Assembly (NCBI RefSeq): GCF_004854025.1 | Contig: NZ_STGM01000005.1 | Location: 124,001 to 188,000, forward strand | Reading direction: 5' to 3' | Origin: Microbacterium hydrothermale | GTDB taxonomy: Bacteria > Actinomycetota > Actinomycetes > Actinomycetales > Microbacteriaceae | Length of the DNA stretch: 64,000 nt | Shown: one piece after another, positions 8,345 through 16,635 of the stretch | Layout: every line of letters starts with the position of its first letter | Position numbering within the stretch: position 1 is the first letter of the stretch | Notes under the pieces: generated by a model | The model's input: only the letters and a program-made list of their open reading frames with translations | Databases searched by the model: none | What the model was told of the DNA's origin: nothing | Made by a program: the position numbers and the translations under genes

Positions 8345-8776
8345 ATGGACACCCCCTCCGCCGTCACCGCCCCCGAAGCGCGCCTCCTCCTCGAGCGGGC
8401 CGCTCGGCTCAGTCGGTCCGCCCACGACGCGACCCGCTGGCCGTACATCACCTTCATCGTGGCCCTGGGGGTGGCGACCTCGATGGGCACCTTCGCGATG
8501 GCCCTCGCCACCGGCGACGCGTTCGGTCTCGCCTACGTCGGCACCCTGGCGGTGACCTTCGCGCTGCTGCTCTTCTTCGTCATCAGCATCCAGGGTCGCT
8601 CCGCCTTCGCCCGCAGTCGGCGCTGGACCGTCTACATCGCGAGCTGGTTCACCTCCTACGCCATCGCGTTGTCGGTGGTCATCTGGGCGCACGGCTCGGT
8701 GGTGCTCGCGAGCGTGGCCTCGGGGCTCGTGCTCGTCGTGGCCCTCGCCTGCGCGGCGCGCGAGGCCCGCTCGTGA
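8345..8776 (+). CDS. Small integral membrane protein of unknown function
   Basis: This 143-residue protein has four hydrophobic segments (about residues 33-55, 60-80, 95-117, 120-138) after a short cytoplasmic N-terminus. ATG 8345 is chosen over upstream in-frame codons because GAAAGGAG (8331-8338) precedes it at proper spacing. It overlaps the next gene by GTGA, so the regulator is translationally coupled. Similar membrane-protein/winged-helix pairs occur in actinobacteria, but no biochemical role is known to me. Confidence 0.8.
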   Translation: MDTPSAVTAPEARLLLERAARLSRSAHDATRWPYITFIVALGVATSMGTFAMALATGDAFGLAYVGTLAVTFALLLFFVISIQGRSAFARSRRWTVYIASWFTSYAIALSVVIWAHGSVVLASVASGLVLVVALACAAREARS

Positions 8777-9084
8777 CCCTGGCGCCGCAGCATCCGCGTC
8801 ACCGTCTCGACGACCTCCTGCAGAACGCCGTGCGCTTCTCGATCATGGCCGCTCTCGACCGGGCGACGACCCTCGGTTTCCGGGAGGTGCGGGATGCCGT
8901 CGAGGTCACGGATTCCGCTCTGAGCAAGCAGGTCTCCGCGCTTGAGGCCGCCGGATACCTCTCGGTGGGCAAGTCGTTCGCGGGCAAGATGCCGCGCACC
9001 TCGCTGACGATGACCACGGACGGGCGGGCGGCCTGGCGGAGCCACCTCGCGGCGCTGCGCGAGATCGCCGGCATCCCCGACTGA
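8773..9084 (+). CDS. Winged-helix transcriptional regulator (ArsR/MarR-like, PF13601 type)
   Basis: This 103-residue one-domain DNA-binding protein contains RFSIMAALDRATTLGFREVRDAVEVTDSALSKQVSALEAAGYL, a winged helix with recognition helix SALSKQVSAL, then a wing rich in Lys/Arg (SFAGKMPRTSLTMT) and the end motif DGRAAWRSHLAAL. The GTG start at 8773 overlaps the upstream stop by 4 bp. It probably represses its own operon through the palindrome at 8288-8314. No metal-binding cysteines are present, so it is not a metal-sensing ArsR. Confidence 0.8.
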   Translation: MTLAPQHPRHRLDDLLQNAVRFSIMAALDRATTLGFREVRDAVEVTDSALSKQVSALEAAGYLSVGKSFAGKMPRTSLTMTTDGRAAWRSHLAALREIAGIPD

Positions 9085-9125
9085 CCGGAGCGGCGACGGG
9101 TCGGCCGTGCGCGCGGTCGGGACGG

Positions 9126-10277
9126 TCACTCCGGCCGGCAATACGGGCGCCCGAAGCCGAACAGCACCCCGCCGACGGGCACGGATGCCGCGGAGTCGGC
9201 CGACCACCGGGCTCCGACGTTGGCGCGCACGGTCACGCGGTCGGTCCGAGAGATCGAGAACGAGCCGTCCGCGGGCACACGCGCGGAACGCGCGTTCGCG
9301 GGGATGTCGGTGAGGACGACCCGTCCATTCACCAGCAGATCGAACCCTCGCGGATCCCACCCGTCGTAGCTCCACGACACGACGGCCCCGAAGAAGTCGC
9401 TCCGGCACTGCAGGCCGGAAGGTGGCGAGACCCGTCCCGCCGTGATTCCCGCCGGCGCGGCCGACGCGTCGGCGAGGGTGGCCCACGACGGCGTCGCCGC
9501 CGCGCCCAGGGCGAGGGCCACCGCCGTCGCGAGCCCGAGGGCGCGCCGAGCGCGTCGCGTCGGGGGAGGTGGCCGGCGCTCCGCCCCGTCACCCGTGTCG
9601 GGAGACGGGCCCGCCGCGGCGGCGTCATCGGCCGGGTCGGGCGACGTCGCAAGCGGTGAGGGCGAGGCGCCGGGAGCCGGCGCGGGAGGGGAGGCGCCCC
9701 GAGGCGGGGGTGCCGCCGTCGCGCCCGCCGGCGTCGGCACCCGCCCCGTCCGCCGGGAGCGGCGGGACGGGGGTGGATGGTCGTCATCGTCCCCCTTGCG
9801 CAGCGCCACCACGAGGCACAGGGCGAACGCCGCGGCGACGGCGGCGAGCGGGACGACCTCGCCCGTGCGCAGCCACACGATCGGCATCCCGATCCACGGC
9901 ACCCGCAGCACCCCGACGCCGAGGACGGCATCGGGGTGCAGGGGCGACGAGTCGGCCGCGGGATTCGCGTCGCCCTTCGTGACGAGATCGCCGTCGGGGG
10001 CGAGGTCGACGATGCGGTGGAGGCGCAGGCGATCCGTGCGGTCGGGGTCGGTGGCCAGCACGACGCGCCCCGTCAGGAGCGCGTCGTGCGGGAGCGGGCG
10101 CGCGACGACCACGTCGCCCACGTCGATCGCCGGCGCCATCGACGCCGTCATGACCGTGGTGGGATGCCACCCCAGGGCGACCGGCGCCGCCGCCCAGAAC
10201 CCGAGTGCCAGGATCAGCGTCACGACCGCCCGCGCCGCTGCGACCCCGACGACGAGGAGGAAGCGACTCGAGCGCAT
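9126..10277 (-). CDS. sipW: SipW-type signal peptidase I fused to a C-terminal exported-protein-like module
   Basis: The protein has 383 residues. Residues ~1-175 are an ER/SipW-type signal peptidase: N-terminal membrane segment, catalytic Ser in TASMAPAIDVGD, catalytic His in LRLHRIVD (Ser/His dyad), and TKGDANPAADSSP. A membrane segment near 170-190 (VVPLAAVAAAFALCLVVALRK) is followed by a long Pro/Ala/Ser-rich linker. A third hydrophobic stretch ALGLATAVALALGAAATPSWATLADAS and a ~95-residue fibronectin-like domain (FGAVVSWSYDGWDPRGFDLLVNG) with Cys near each end complete it. The start at 10277 lies 4 nt after the upstream TasA-like gene. The tail resembles the SipW substrate class, so the gene looks like protease plus substrate in one chain. 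A frameshift joining two genes is an alternative. Confidence 0.75.
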   Translation of the reverse strand: MRSSRFLLVVGVAAARAVVTLILALGFWAAAPVALGWHPTTVMTASMAPAIDVGDVVVARPLPHDALLTGRVVLATDPDRTDRLRLHRIVDLAPDGDLVTKGDANPAADSSPLHPDAVLGVGVLRVPWIGMPIVWLRTGEVVPLAAVAAAFALCLVVALRKGDDDDHPPPSRRSRRTGRVPTPAGATAAPPPRGASPPAPAPGASPSPLATSPDPADDAAAAGPSPDTGDGAERRPPPPTRRARRALGLATAVALALGAAATPSWATLADASAAPAGITAGRVSPPSGLQCRSDFFGAVVSWSYDGWDPRGFDLLVNGRVVLTDIPANARSARVPADGSFSISRTDRVTVRANVGARWSADSAASVPVGGVLFGFGRPYCRPE

Positions 10278-10281
10278 CGGA

Positions 10282-10872
10282 TCAGCTGTTCTGCGCTTCC
10301 CAGACGAACGAGGTCGATGCGGTGCCGCCCTGGACGCTGTTCGGGGCGTCGTCGGAGAGCTTCCACGTGATGCGGAAGGTGCGCGTCTCCGCACTTCCGC
10401 CCGCGGGGCTCCAGGTGGAGAGCCCGGTGGCGAAGGACGACGACGCGCCGACGAAGCCGGCGAGGCTCCCCGCGAACACCGTGTTCTGCGAGGAGAAGCC
10501 GTCGCAGGTGCCGTAGCCGCCGCCGACGCCCTGCTCGATGACCAGGGCGAGGTGGTCGGACAGACCCGCCGTCGCCGTGGCGTCGTCGGCGTACAACCGC
10601 ACCTCCGAGGCGAGCGAACCGGTCGAGGTCACGGCGATGCACGTGGTTCCGGCGTCTCCGGGCTTGGCGTTCGGTGCGGTGAAGAGGGCGCGACCCGCGG
10701 CGTCGTCGGCGAGCTGGACGGTGCCGGCGCGCCAGCTGTTCTGCTCGTTCGAGGTGGTGTCCGAGAAGGCGGCGTAGGAGCTCGTCGACACCAGCGCTCC
10801 CGCGGCCACGACGGCGGCGGGAAGGGCGATCGCGGTGGCGATGCGAGAGGAACGGCGCGTGAACTTCGGCAT
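10282..10872 (-). CDS. TasA-like SipW-dependent exported protein
   Basis: This 196-residue protein has a signal region RIATAIALPAAVVAAGALVS followed by SSYAAFSDTTS, the AxFSD hallmark of SipW-processed 'alternate' signal peptides. The rest is a predicted beta-rich mature domain (TCIAVTSTGSLASEVRLYADD, TFRITWKLSDDAPNSVQGG) with two cysteines, as in TasA/CalY-like surface or fibre proteins. ATG 10872 is chosen because GGGGAGA lies just upstream on the coding strand. The likely processing peptidase gene begins 4 nt downstream, a classic SipW-TasA layout. Fibre formation is inference. Confidence 0.8.
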   Translation of the reverse strand: MPKFTRRSSRIATAIALPAAVVAAGALVSTSSYAAFSDTTSNEQNSWRAGTVQLADDAAGRALFTAPNAKPGDAGTTCIAVTSTGSLASEVRLYADDATATAGLSDHLALVIEQGVGGGYGTCDGFSSQNTVFAGSLAGFVGASSSFATGLSTWSPAGGSAETRTFRITWKLSDDAPNSVQGGTASTSFVWEAQNS

Positions 10873-10914
10873 GATGGATCTCCCCACGAGATCGGTAGCG
10901 GTTAGGACACCTGC

Positions 10915-10920
10915 ACAGTA
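10915..10920 (-). promoter_or_regulatory. Possible -10 box of the tasA-sipW operon
   Basis: TACTGT on the minus strand, 42 nt upstream of the ATG at 10872, would give a ~36-nt leader with a Shine-Dalgarno site. No convincing -35 is seen. Weak evidence. Confidence 0.35.
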
Positions 10921-10944
10921 GGAGAGGGCCCCGCCCGACGCGCG

Positions 10945-10975
10945 GACGGGCGGAGGCTTGACGCCCCCGCCCGTC
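10945..10975 (-). terminator. Stem-loop after the DHA2 exporter gene
   Basis: GACGGGCG (10945-10952) pairs with CGCCCGTC (10968-10975) around a 15-nt loop, downstream of the MFS gene on the minus strand and before the tasA promoter region. Confidence 0.55.
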
Positions 10976-11010
10976 GTGCTCTATGCGTGCGAATGGACCT
11001 TTCCCGGCGC

Positions 11011-12621
11011 CTACGACGCCGTCGCCGTCTCTTCCCGCGCCCCCTCCCGTCGCGCGGCGCCCGAACCGAGCGTGAGGGTCGAGGCGAGCCCGAGCACGAG
11101 GAATCCCGCCGCCGTGAACGCGGCCGCGCGGGTCCCGTCGCTGAACGCGGCCCGGGCGTTGATCGCCAGGTCCTGCGTCTCGGGCGAGGCGGCGAGACCG
11201 GCGATCGCCGCTCCCGCGCTGTCGACCACCTGCGACACGACCTGATCGCGCTGGGCGGCCGGGATGCCGCGGTCGTCGAGGGTGGATGCCAGAACCCCCG
11301 CCGTGGTCGAGAAGAGCACCGTGCCGAGCACGGCGACGCCGAGGGCGCCGCCCAGCTGCCGCGAGGTCGACTGGGTGCCCGAGGCCTGTCCACTGGCCGC
11401 CGGGGGTACCTCGGCGAGCACGACGCCCGTGAGCTGCGCGGTAGCGAGTCCGACACCGACCCCGTAGACGAAGAGGAAGGGGATGAGCGGTCCCCACGTG
11501 GCATCCGGACCGATCGTGAACGCGACTCCCGCGACGCCGACGATCTCGGCCAGAAGGCCGCCGCGCACGATCCAGACCGGGGCGACGCGGCCGCTGAGTG
11601 CTCCGGCGATGCCGCTCGCCACGAACGAGCCGACCGCGAGCGAGAGCAGCAGCAGGCCCGTCTGCAGGGCGTCGAAGCCGACGACGAACTGCAGCCACAG
11701 GGGCAGGGCGAGGATGATGCCGAACTCCCCGAGGGAGACGACCGCGGCGGCGATGTTGCCGTTGCGGAACGAGGCGATGCGGAAGAGCCCGAAGGCGAGC
11801 AGGGTGGACTCGCCGCGACGCTGGCGGCGCAGGCCCCACGCGATGAAGGCGACGAGGGCGACGAGGGCGACCGCGAAGGCGAGGGGGACCGGCGACAGCT
11901 CTAGCGGCCAGGTCCAGTCGCCGATGGTGGGGGCGGTGTCCACCGCCCACCAGCCGTAGGTGCGTCCCTCGATGAGTCCGAACACGAGCGGCGCCATGGT
12001 CAGCACCGACAGAAGGGCGCCGACGCCGTCGATGCGCTCCACGCGGTCGCTGCGCGACTCGGCGACCGTGAGGAGGACGCCGATCACGATGATGACGCCG
12101 AGCGGGATGTTGATGCCGAACGCCCACCGCCACGAGAAGGCGGTCGTGAGCCACCCGCCGAGCAGGGGACCGACGGCGGCCATTCCGCCGATCGTGGAGC
12201 CCCACACGGCGAAGGCGATGCCGCGCTCGCGTCCGCGGAAGGTGGCGTTGATGATCGACAGCGTCGTGGGCAGGATCATCGAGCCGCCGACGCCCTGGAT
12301 GAGGCGGGCCAGGATGAGCAGCCCGCCGCTCGGCGCGAGCGCAGCCGCGATCGAGGCGAGTCCGAAGATGACGACGCCCAGCAGCATGAGGCGGCGTCGG
12401 CCGAAGCGGTCCGCGAGGCTGCCGAACACCAGCAGCAGCGAGGCGAAAACGAGGGTGTAGGCCTCTTGGACCCACTGCACCTCGGTCGAGGAGATCTTGA
12501 GCTCTTCGACGATCGAGGGCACGGCGACGTTGACGATCGTCGAGTCGACGATGATCAGCGAGACGGCGATGCTGATGAAGACGAGGCCCGCCCAGCGGCG
12601 CCCATCCCTGTTTCCGGTCAT
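11011..12621 (-). CDS. DHA2-family (14-TM) MFS drug exporter
   Basis: This 536-residue proton-driven exporter of the EmrB/QacA type carries the DHA2 signatures: SLIIVDSTIVNVAVPSI in helix 1, GSLADRFGRRRLMLLG (motif A, helix 2-3 loop), RLIQGVGGSMILPTTLSII and the motif C-like GPLLGGWLT. Hydrophobicity fits 14 membrane segments. Substrates are probably lipophilic cations or antibiotics and cannot be specified. A perfect palindrome ends two bases before its ATG (12623-12641), so it is tightly regulated, perhaps by the MarR protein encoded upstream on the same strand. Confidence 0.87.
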   Translation of the reverse strand: MTGNRDGRRWAGLVFISIAVSLIIVDSTIVNVAVPSIVEELKISSTEVQWVQEAYTLVFASLLLVFGSLADRFGRRRLMLLGVVIFGLASIAAALAPSGGLLILARLIQGVGGSMILPTTLSIINATFRGRERGIAFAVWGSTIGGMAAVGPLLGGWLTTAFSWRWAFGINIPLGVIIVIGVLLTVAESRSDRVERIDGVGALLSVLTMAPLVFGLIEGRTYGWWAVDTAPTIGDWTWPLELSPVPLAFAVALVALVAFIAWGLRRQRRGESTLLAFGLFRIASFRNGNIAAAVVSLGEFGIILALPLWLQFVVGFDALQTGLLLLSLAVGSFVASGIAGALSGRVAPVWIVRGGLLAEIVGVAGVAFTIGPDATWGPLIPFLFVYGVGVGLATAQLTGVVLAEVPPAASGQASGTQSTSRQLGGALGVAVLGTVLFSTTAGVLASTLDDRGIPAAQRDQVVSQVVDSAGAAIAGLAASPETQDLAINARAAFSDGTRAAAFTAAGFLVLGLASTLTLGSGAARREGAREETATAS

Positions 12622-12622
12622 G

Positions 12623-12641
12623 TAGCTAGATTATCTAGCTA
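12623..12641 (-). promoter_or_regulatory. Perfect 19-bp palindrome at the start of the DHA2 exporter
   Basis: TAGCTAGAT-T-ATCTAGCTA is a perfect 9-1-9 palindrome whose edge lies one base from the ATG complement at 12619-12621, followed by another AGATTATC half repeat (12641-12648). It is a probable MarR/TetR-family operator overlapping the start of transcription and translation. Nothing else is seen in 12642-12764. Confidence 0.75.
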
Positions 12642-12764
12642 GATTATCGAGGGAAAGGGCTTGCGTGAGATTCGCACTTTCGACACGCTCCCGCGCCCTG
12701 GGCGGCCTCGACGGTCCGGATGCCGCCGGGAATGCGCCACCGCGCGTCCTCGGTCGCCGCGGGG

Positions 12765-14138
12765 TCAGGCGCCGTGCCGCGGGCGGGGGGTGGCGCGTGC
12801 GGGCCGCTCGCCCGGCGGGAGGGGGATGGGCGTGGTCCCGGCGATCTCGTCGCTGAAGTCCTCGGGCTCGGGCGTCACGGTCGCGATCGGCCGGGTCTCG
12901 TCGATCGTGAGGCGGAAGCGCTTGGTGTCATGGCGGTGGACGCGCCCCGACGCGAGGGTCCAGGTCACGCCGATCCCGCACGCGACGAGGGCGACGCCCG
13001 CCGCGAGGGCGATGGCTGTCCGCGGGCCGAACTCGGCCGCCACCGCCCCGACGATGGGGGCGCCGACGGGTGTTCCGCCGAGGAGGATCGCCATGTAGAG
13101 GGCGAGGACGCGCCCGCGCAGGGCGGGGTCGGTCGTCGTCTGCACGTACCCGTTGGCGGTGGTCAGGGTGGTGACGACGCAGAACCCGGTGAGCACCAGC
13201 GTGACCGCGTAGGTCTCGTACGAGGGAGCGAGGACCGAGAGGGCGGATGCCACGGCGAAGCCGCCCGCGCCCAGCACGACCACGCGCATCCGGGCGCGTT
13301 CGCGGCGCGCGGCGAGCAGGGCGCCGGCGAGCGAGCCGATCGCGACGAACGAGCTCAGCAGGCCGAAGCCGTCGGCGCCGCGTCCGAAGGCGAGGGCCAT
13401 GGTCGAGGCGAAGATCGGGAAATTCATGCCGAACGCGCCGAGCAGGAACACCATGACGAAGATCACGATGAGATCCGGCCGGCGCGCGACGTAGCGGAAG
13501 CCGTCGGCGAGTCGTGCCGGTCCGCCCCGCCGGTGGTGCACCACGAGTTCGTGCGGGCGCATGACGAGCAGCGCGGTGATCATCGCGAGGAACGTGAAGG
13601 CGTTGACGAGGAACACCCAGCCGGTGCCGACCGCGACGATCATCACGCCCGCCACGGCCGGTCCGATCAGGCGCGCGGTGTTGAACGACGCGGCGTTGAG
13701 GGCGACGGCGTTGGAGGCGTTCTCCTGTGCGACGAGGTCGGAGACGAACGCCTGGCGGGCGGGGTTGTCGAAGGCGGTGACGACGCCGAGCGCGAGGGCG
13801 AAGCCGAACATCAGCGGAAGCGTCATCGCGCCGGTCAGCAGCAGGATGCCGAGGGTCACGGCCAGCGCGAGCAGGGCCGACTGCGTGCACATGATGAGCT
13901 TGCGTCGGTCGAAGCGGTCGGCCACCCACCCCGTGACGCCCACGAGCAGCAGCGGCGGAGCGAACTGCAGGGCCATGGTCACGCCCATCGCGGCGGCGTC
14001 GTTGTCGGTGAGCTGCGTGAGCACGACCCAGTTCTGCGCGGTCGCCTGCATCCACGCGCCGACGTTGGAGACGAGGGCCCCGACGAACCACACGCGGTAG
14101 TTGAAGATCGACAGCGACCGGAACATCGACGTGCTCAC
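12765..14138 (-). CDS. MFS transporter (EntS/MFS_3-like exporter)
   Basis: This 457-residue, 12-TM major facilitator protein shows NVGAWMQATAQNWVV in helix 1, GWVADRFDRRKL motif A, ALGVVTAFDNPARQAFVSDLV and GPAVAGVMI, all features of the MFS_3 group that includes the enterobactin exporter EntS. A soluble ~60-residue C-terminal tail rich in Pro/Arg follows the last helix. The GTG start at 14138 overlaps the stop of the MarR gene by 4 bp, so regulator and exporter form an operon. The cargo is unknown. Confidence 0.85.
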   Translation of the reverse strand: MSTSMFRSLSIFNYRVWFVGALVSNVGAWMQATAQNWVVLTQLTDNDAAAMGVTMALQFAPPLLLVGVTGWVADRFDRRKLIMCTQSALLALAVTLGILLLTGAMTLPLMFGFALALGVVTAFDNPARQAFVSDLVAQENASNAVALNAASFNTARLIGPAVAGVMIVAVGTGWVFLVNAFTFLAMITALLVMRPHELVVHHRRGGPARLADGFRYVARRPDLIVIFVMVFLLGAFGMNFPIFASTMALAFGRGADGFGLLSSFVAIGSLAGALLAARRERARMRVVVLGAGGFAVASALSVLAPSYETYAVTLVLTGFCVVTTLTTANGYVQTTTDPALRGRVLALYMAILLGGTPVGAPIVGAVAAEFGPRTAIALAAGVALVACGIGVTWTLASGRVHRHDTKRFRLTIDETRPIATVTPEPEDFSDEIAGTTPIPLPPGERPARATPRPRHGA

Positions 14139-14596
14139 CGGTCGGCCACCTTGCGCATGATCACCGCGGCGCGCGCGAGGATGTCGCGCTCCTCCGCGGT
14201 GAGATCGGCGAGCGCCTCCTCCACGAAGGCGTCACGGCGGCGGACGGTCTCGTCGACGATCGTGCGCCCGAAGTCGGTGAGGTCGATCGTCACGCGGCGA
14301 CGATCGACCTCGTCGGGGATGCGGCTGATGTAGCCGGCCTCCTCGAGAAGCGACACCGTGCGGTTCATCGACGGGGCGGTGACGCGCTCGCGATCGGCCA
14401 GCTGGCCGAGCGTGTGCGCGCCGTGCACCGTCAGAGCGGCGAGGACGGCGAACTGCCCGTCGCTCATGGTGTCGACGGCCCGCTGCGCCCGAAGGCGGCG
14501 GGCCAGGCGGAACGTGGCCATGCGCAGCTCGGAGGCCGCGGCGCTGAAGTCATGACTCAGGTCGGGAAGGGGGGATTCGTCGACGCGATCGTTCAT
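14135..14596 (-). CDS. MarR-family transcriptional regulator
   Basis: This 153-residue MarR protein has a winged helix with TLGQLADRERVTAPSMNRTVSLLEEAGYISR, then the wing DEVDRRRVTIDLTDFGR and a C-terminal dimerisation helix. ATG 14596 is chosen because AGGAAC precedes it at good spacing; an in-frame ATG at 14608 is also possible. The gene is translationally coupled to the MFS exporter. The palindrome TTAGC-CTT-GCTAA (14621-14633) just upstream is a likely autoregulatory site. The ligand is probably an aromatic or toxic compound, as usual for the family (inference). Confidence 0.87.
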   Translation of the reverse strand: MNDRVDESPLPDLSHDFSAAASELRMATFRLARRLRAQRAVDTMSDGQFAVLAALTVHGAHTLGQLADRERVTAPSMNRTVSLLEEAGYISRIPDEVDRRRVTIDLTDFGRTIVDETVRRRDAFVEEALADLTAEERDILARAAVIMRKVADR

Positions 14597-14620
14597 GTTC
14601 CTGACCATGAGGATAGCTCA

Positions 14621-14633
14621 TTAGCCTTGCTAA
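14621..14633. promoter_or_regulatory. 13-bp palindrome, probable MarR operator
   Basis: TTAGC-CTT-GCTAA is a perfect 5-3-5 palindrome 25 bp upstream of the marR start, in the divergent region with the hydrolase gene. Confidence 0.65.
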
Positions 14634-14691
14634 CGGAATGGGCGGATGTCGACGCGTCCGCGAAGACCGGGCCGGGCGGTCGCCGCCGCCC

Positions 14692-14697
14692 TAAACT
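14692..14697 (+). promoter_or_regulatory. Leaderless -10 box of the hydrolase gene
   Basis: TAAACT ends six bases before ATG 14704 and no Shine-Dalgarno sequence is present, so transcription probably starts at the A of the start codon. Confidence 0.6.
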
Positions 14698-14703
14698 CGG
14701 CGC

Positions 14704-15552
14704 ATGCCCGAGTTCGTCGACGCCTACGGCATCCCGATCGTCTACGACGTGTACGAGGCGGACCGCCCACGGGCGGTCGTGCAACTGCTGCACGGGGTGG
14801 GGGAGCACGCCGGCCGGTACGCCGCGCTCATCGACGCCCTCGTCGCCGACGGCTACACGGTCTACGCCGACGACCACCGCGGCCACGGCCGCACCGGGCT
14901 CCGCCAGTGGGGCGGCGATCACAGCCGTCTCGGGCGGCTCGGCCCCGGCGGACACGGGGCCGCTCGGGACGCCGTCTGGACCCTCACGCAGCTCATCCGC
15001 GAGGCGCACCCGGATCTGCCGCTCGTCCTGCTCGGGCACTCGTGGGGCTCGTTCCTCGCGCAGATGCTGCTGGATCGGCATCCGGATGCCTACGACGCCG
15101 TCGTGCTGAGCGGATCCGCCCTGCGCTGGCCCGGCTCCCTGAACGCCGGCGACCTCAACGCCCCGTGGAAGCACCTGCGCGGATCGGGGATGGAGTGGCT
15201 CTCGAGCGACGAGCAGGTCGGGCGCGACTTCGTCGCCGACCCCCTCACCACCTCCGAGCCGCTGATGAAGCTGTTCGGGCCGATCGAGGCGGCCAAGCTG
15301 TTCGGGCGCCCGCGCCGCGACCTCGGGCGCGATGTGCCGATTCTGCTCATGGTCGGTCGCGACGACACCGTGGGCGGCCCCCGGAGCGTCCACCGACTCG
15401 CCGACGCGTACCGCGAGCGGTCGGGCCTGACCGACGTGACCACCCTGGTGTACCCGGGTGCGCGTCACGAGATCTTCGCGGAGCGGGAGCAGGATGCCGT
15501 CCGCGCCGACCTGCTCGCGTGGCTCGACCGGCGGGTTCCGGCGCGGGGCTGA
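14704..15552 (+). CDS. Alpha/beta hydrolase (monoacylglycerol lipase-like, serine aminopeptidase S33 fold)
   Basis: This 282-residue hydrolase has the oxyanion motif LLHGVGEHAGRY near residue 27, DDHRGHGRTG, the nucleophile elbow GHSWGS (Ser near 111), an acidic residue in LLMVGRDDTVGG and the catalytic His in YPGARHEIF. This pattern matches lysophospholipase/monoacylglycerol lipase-like enzymes. It would hydrolyse an ester or lipid in the cytoplasm; the true substrate is not evident. It is a single gene with a leaderless start, followed by two short repeats. Confidence 0.83.
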   Translation: MPEFVDAYGIPIVYDVYEADRPRAVVQLLHGVGEHAGRYAALIDALVADGYTVYADDHRGHGRTGLRQWGGDHSRLGRLGPGGHGAARDAVWTLTQLIREAHPDLPLVLLGHSWGSFLAQMLLDRHPDAYDAVVLSGSALRWPGSLNAGDLNAPWKHLRGSGMEWLSSDEQVGRDFVADPLTTSEPLMKLFGPIEAAKLFGRPRRDLGRDVPILLMVGRDDTVGGPRSVHRLADAYRERSGLTDVTTLVYPGARHEIFAEREQDAVRADLLAWLDRRVPARG

Positions 15553-15567
15553 GGCGTCTCCCCCCCC

Positions 15568-15634
15568 GGACCCTGAGCCTGTCGAGGGGTCCCGACCCCC
15601 GCGGCCCCCAGGGCCCGAGCCTGTCGAGGGGTCC
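15568..15634. repeat. Two copies of a CCTGAGCCTGTCGAGGGGTC-type palindromic repeat
   Basis: The imperfect palindrome at 15568-15592 (GGACCC...GGGTCC arms around TGAGCCTGTCGAG) recurs at 15611-15634 (GGGCCC...). The word GAGCCTGTCGA is a dispersed short repeat found in many unrelated high-GC genomes. It lies between convergent genes and may act as a transcription stop. Confidence 0.75.
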
Positions 15635-15655
15635 GGTCTCTCCGCCGCGCCCGCC

Positions 15656-16564
15656 TCACCCTGCGGCATCCGTCGCCCGCGCCGCGACCGTGCGCATCGC
15701 GGCGAGCACGCGTCGGACCGCCGCGTAGGCGAGGGCGTCGGGGCGGGCGAGGGCGTCGACGTGGCGCACGAGCGGGAGGTCGACGAGCGGACGCAGCACG
15801 AGCCCCGCCCCGGCGAGCGGCAGTGCGGTGGTGCGCGGGAGCACCGCGATCGCCGCTCCCGCGCGCACGACCTCGGCGGTGACCGAGAACTCGTTGATGC
15901 GGTGGGCGATGTCGAGGGGGCGCCCGACGTGCGCGGCGAGATGGTCGAGGACGCCCGCGAGAGGGAACCCGGGATGCACCGACACCCAGCGTTCGCCGGC
16001 CACGTCGTCGGCGCGCAACCGCTCGCGCCGAGCAAGGGGATGCGCCGCGGGCAGGGCGATGTCGAGCGCCTCGGTCAGCAGCGGTGTCGCCACCACCCGA
16101 TCGGCGGGCCAGGGTTCGTCGTGCGCGAGGCGGTGCGCGATCACCAGGTCGTGGTCGGCGGTCCGGCCCGGGAAGTCCCGGTGCGCCACATCGGCGTCGG
16201 CGAGATGGAGGGGCGGGATGCCGTCGAGCTCGCGCAGCAGCGGACCGAACAGCGCGAGTCCCGCACTGTGGAAGGCCGACACGCGCACCGGGCGTTCGTC
16301 GCTGTCGAGGAACGCGCCGACCGCCTCGCGCGCGGCGGTCAGCGCCTCGTCGACGCGCGTGCCGGCGGCGGCGAGGGCCTCTCCCGCTGCGGTGAGGGCC
16401 AGCACGCGGCCGCGACGCGCCGTCAGGGGCACCGGAACGCGCGCCTGCAGATGGGCGAGCTGCTGCGACACCGCCGACGCCGAGACGTGCAGCGCCGCGG
16501 CGACCGCGGCCACGCTTCCGCGATCGCCGAGTTCGCGGAGGGTGCGCAGATGGACAGGATCCAT
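15656..16564 (-). CDS. LysR-family transcriptional regulator
   Basis: This 302-residue protein has an N-terminal LysR helix-turn-helix (LRTLRELGDRGSVAAVAAALHVSASAVSQQLAHLQ, residues 6-40) and a C-terminal type-2 periplasmic-binding effector domain (VRVSAFHSAGLALFGPLLREL, VIAHRLAHDEPWPADRVVATPL, HPGFPLAGVLDHLAA). It is divergent from an EamA transporter, a very common pair in which the LysR protein controls the exporter. The effector is unknown. Confidence 0.87.
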   Translation of the reverse strand: MDPVHLRTLRELGDRGSVAAVAAALHVSASAVSQQLAHLQARVPVPLTARRGRVLALTAAGEALAAAGTRVDEALTAAREAVGAFLDSDERPVRVSAFHSAGLALFGPLLRELDGIPPLHLADADVAHRDFPGRTADHDLVIAHRLAHDEPWPADRVVATPLLTEALDIALPAAHPLARRERLRADDVAGERWVSVHPGFPLAGVLDHLAAHVGRPLDIAHRINEFSVTAEVVRAGAAIAVLPRTTALPLAGAGLVLRPLVDLPLVRHVDALARPDALAYAAVRRVLAAMRTVAARATDAAG

Positions 16565-16635
16565 AAGCTCGAACTTACGAGATCGTGAAGCAGAACGTCG
16601 TTGATCTTCCGAGTGTTCGCGCCGAGGCTGAACGC

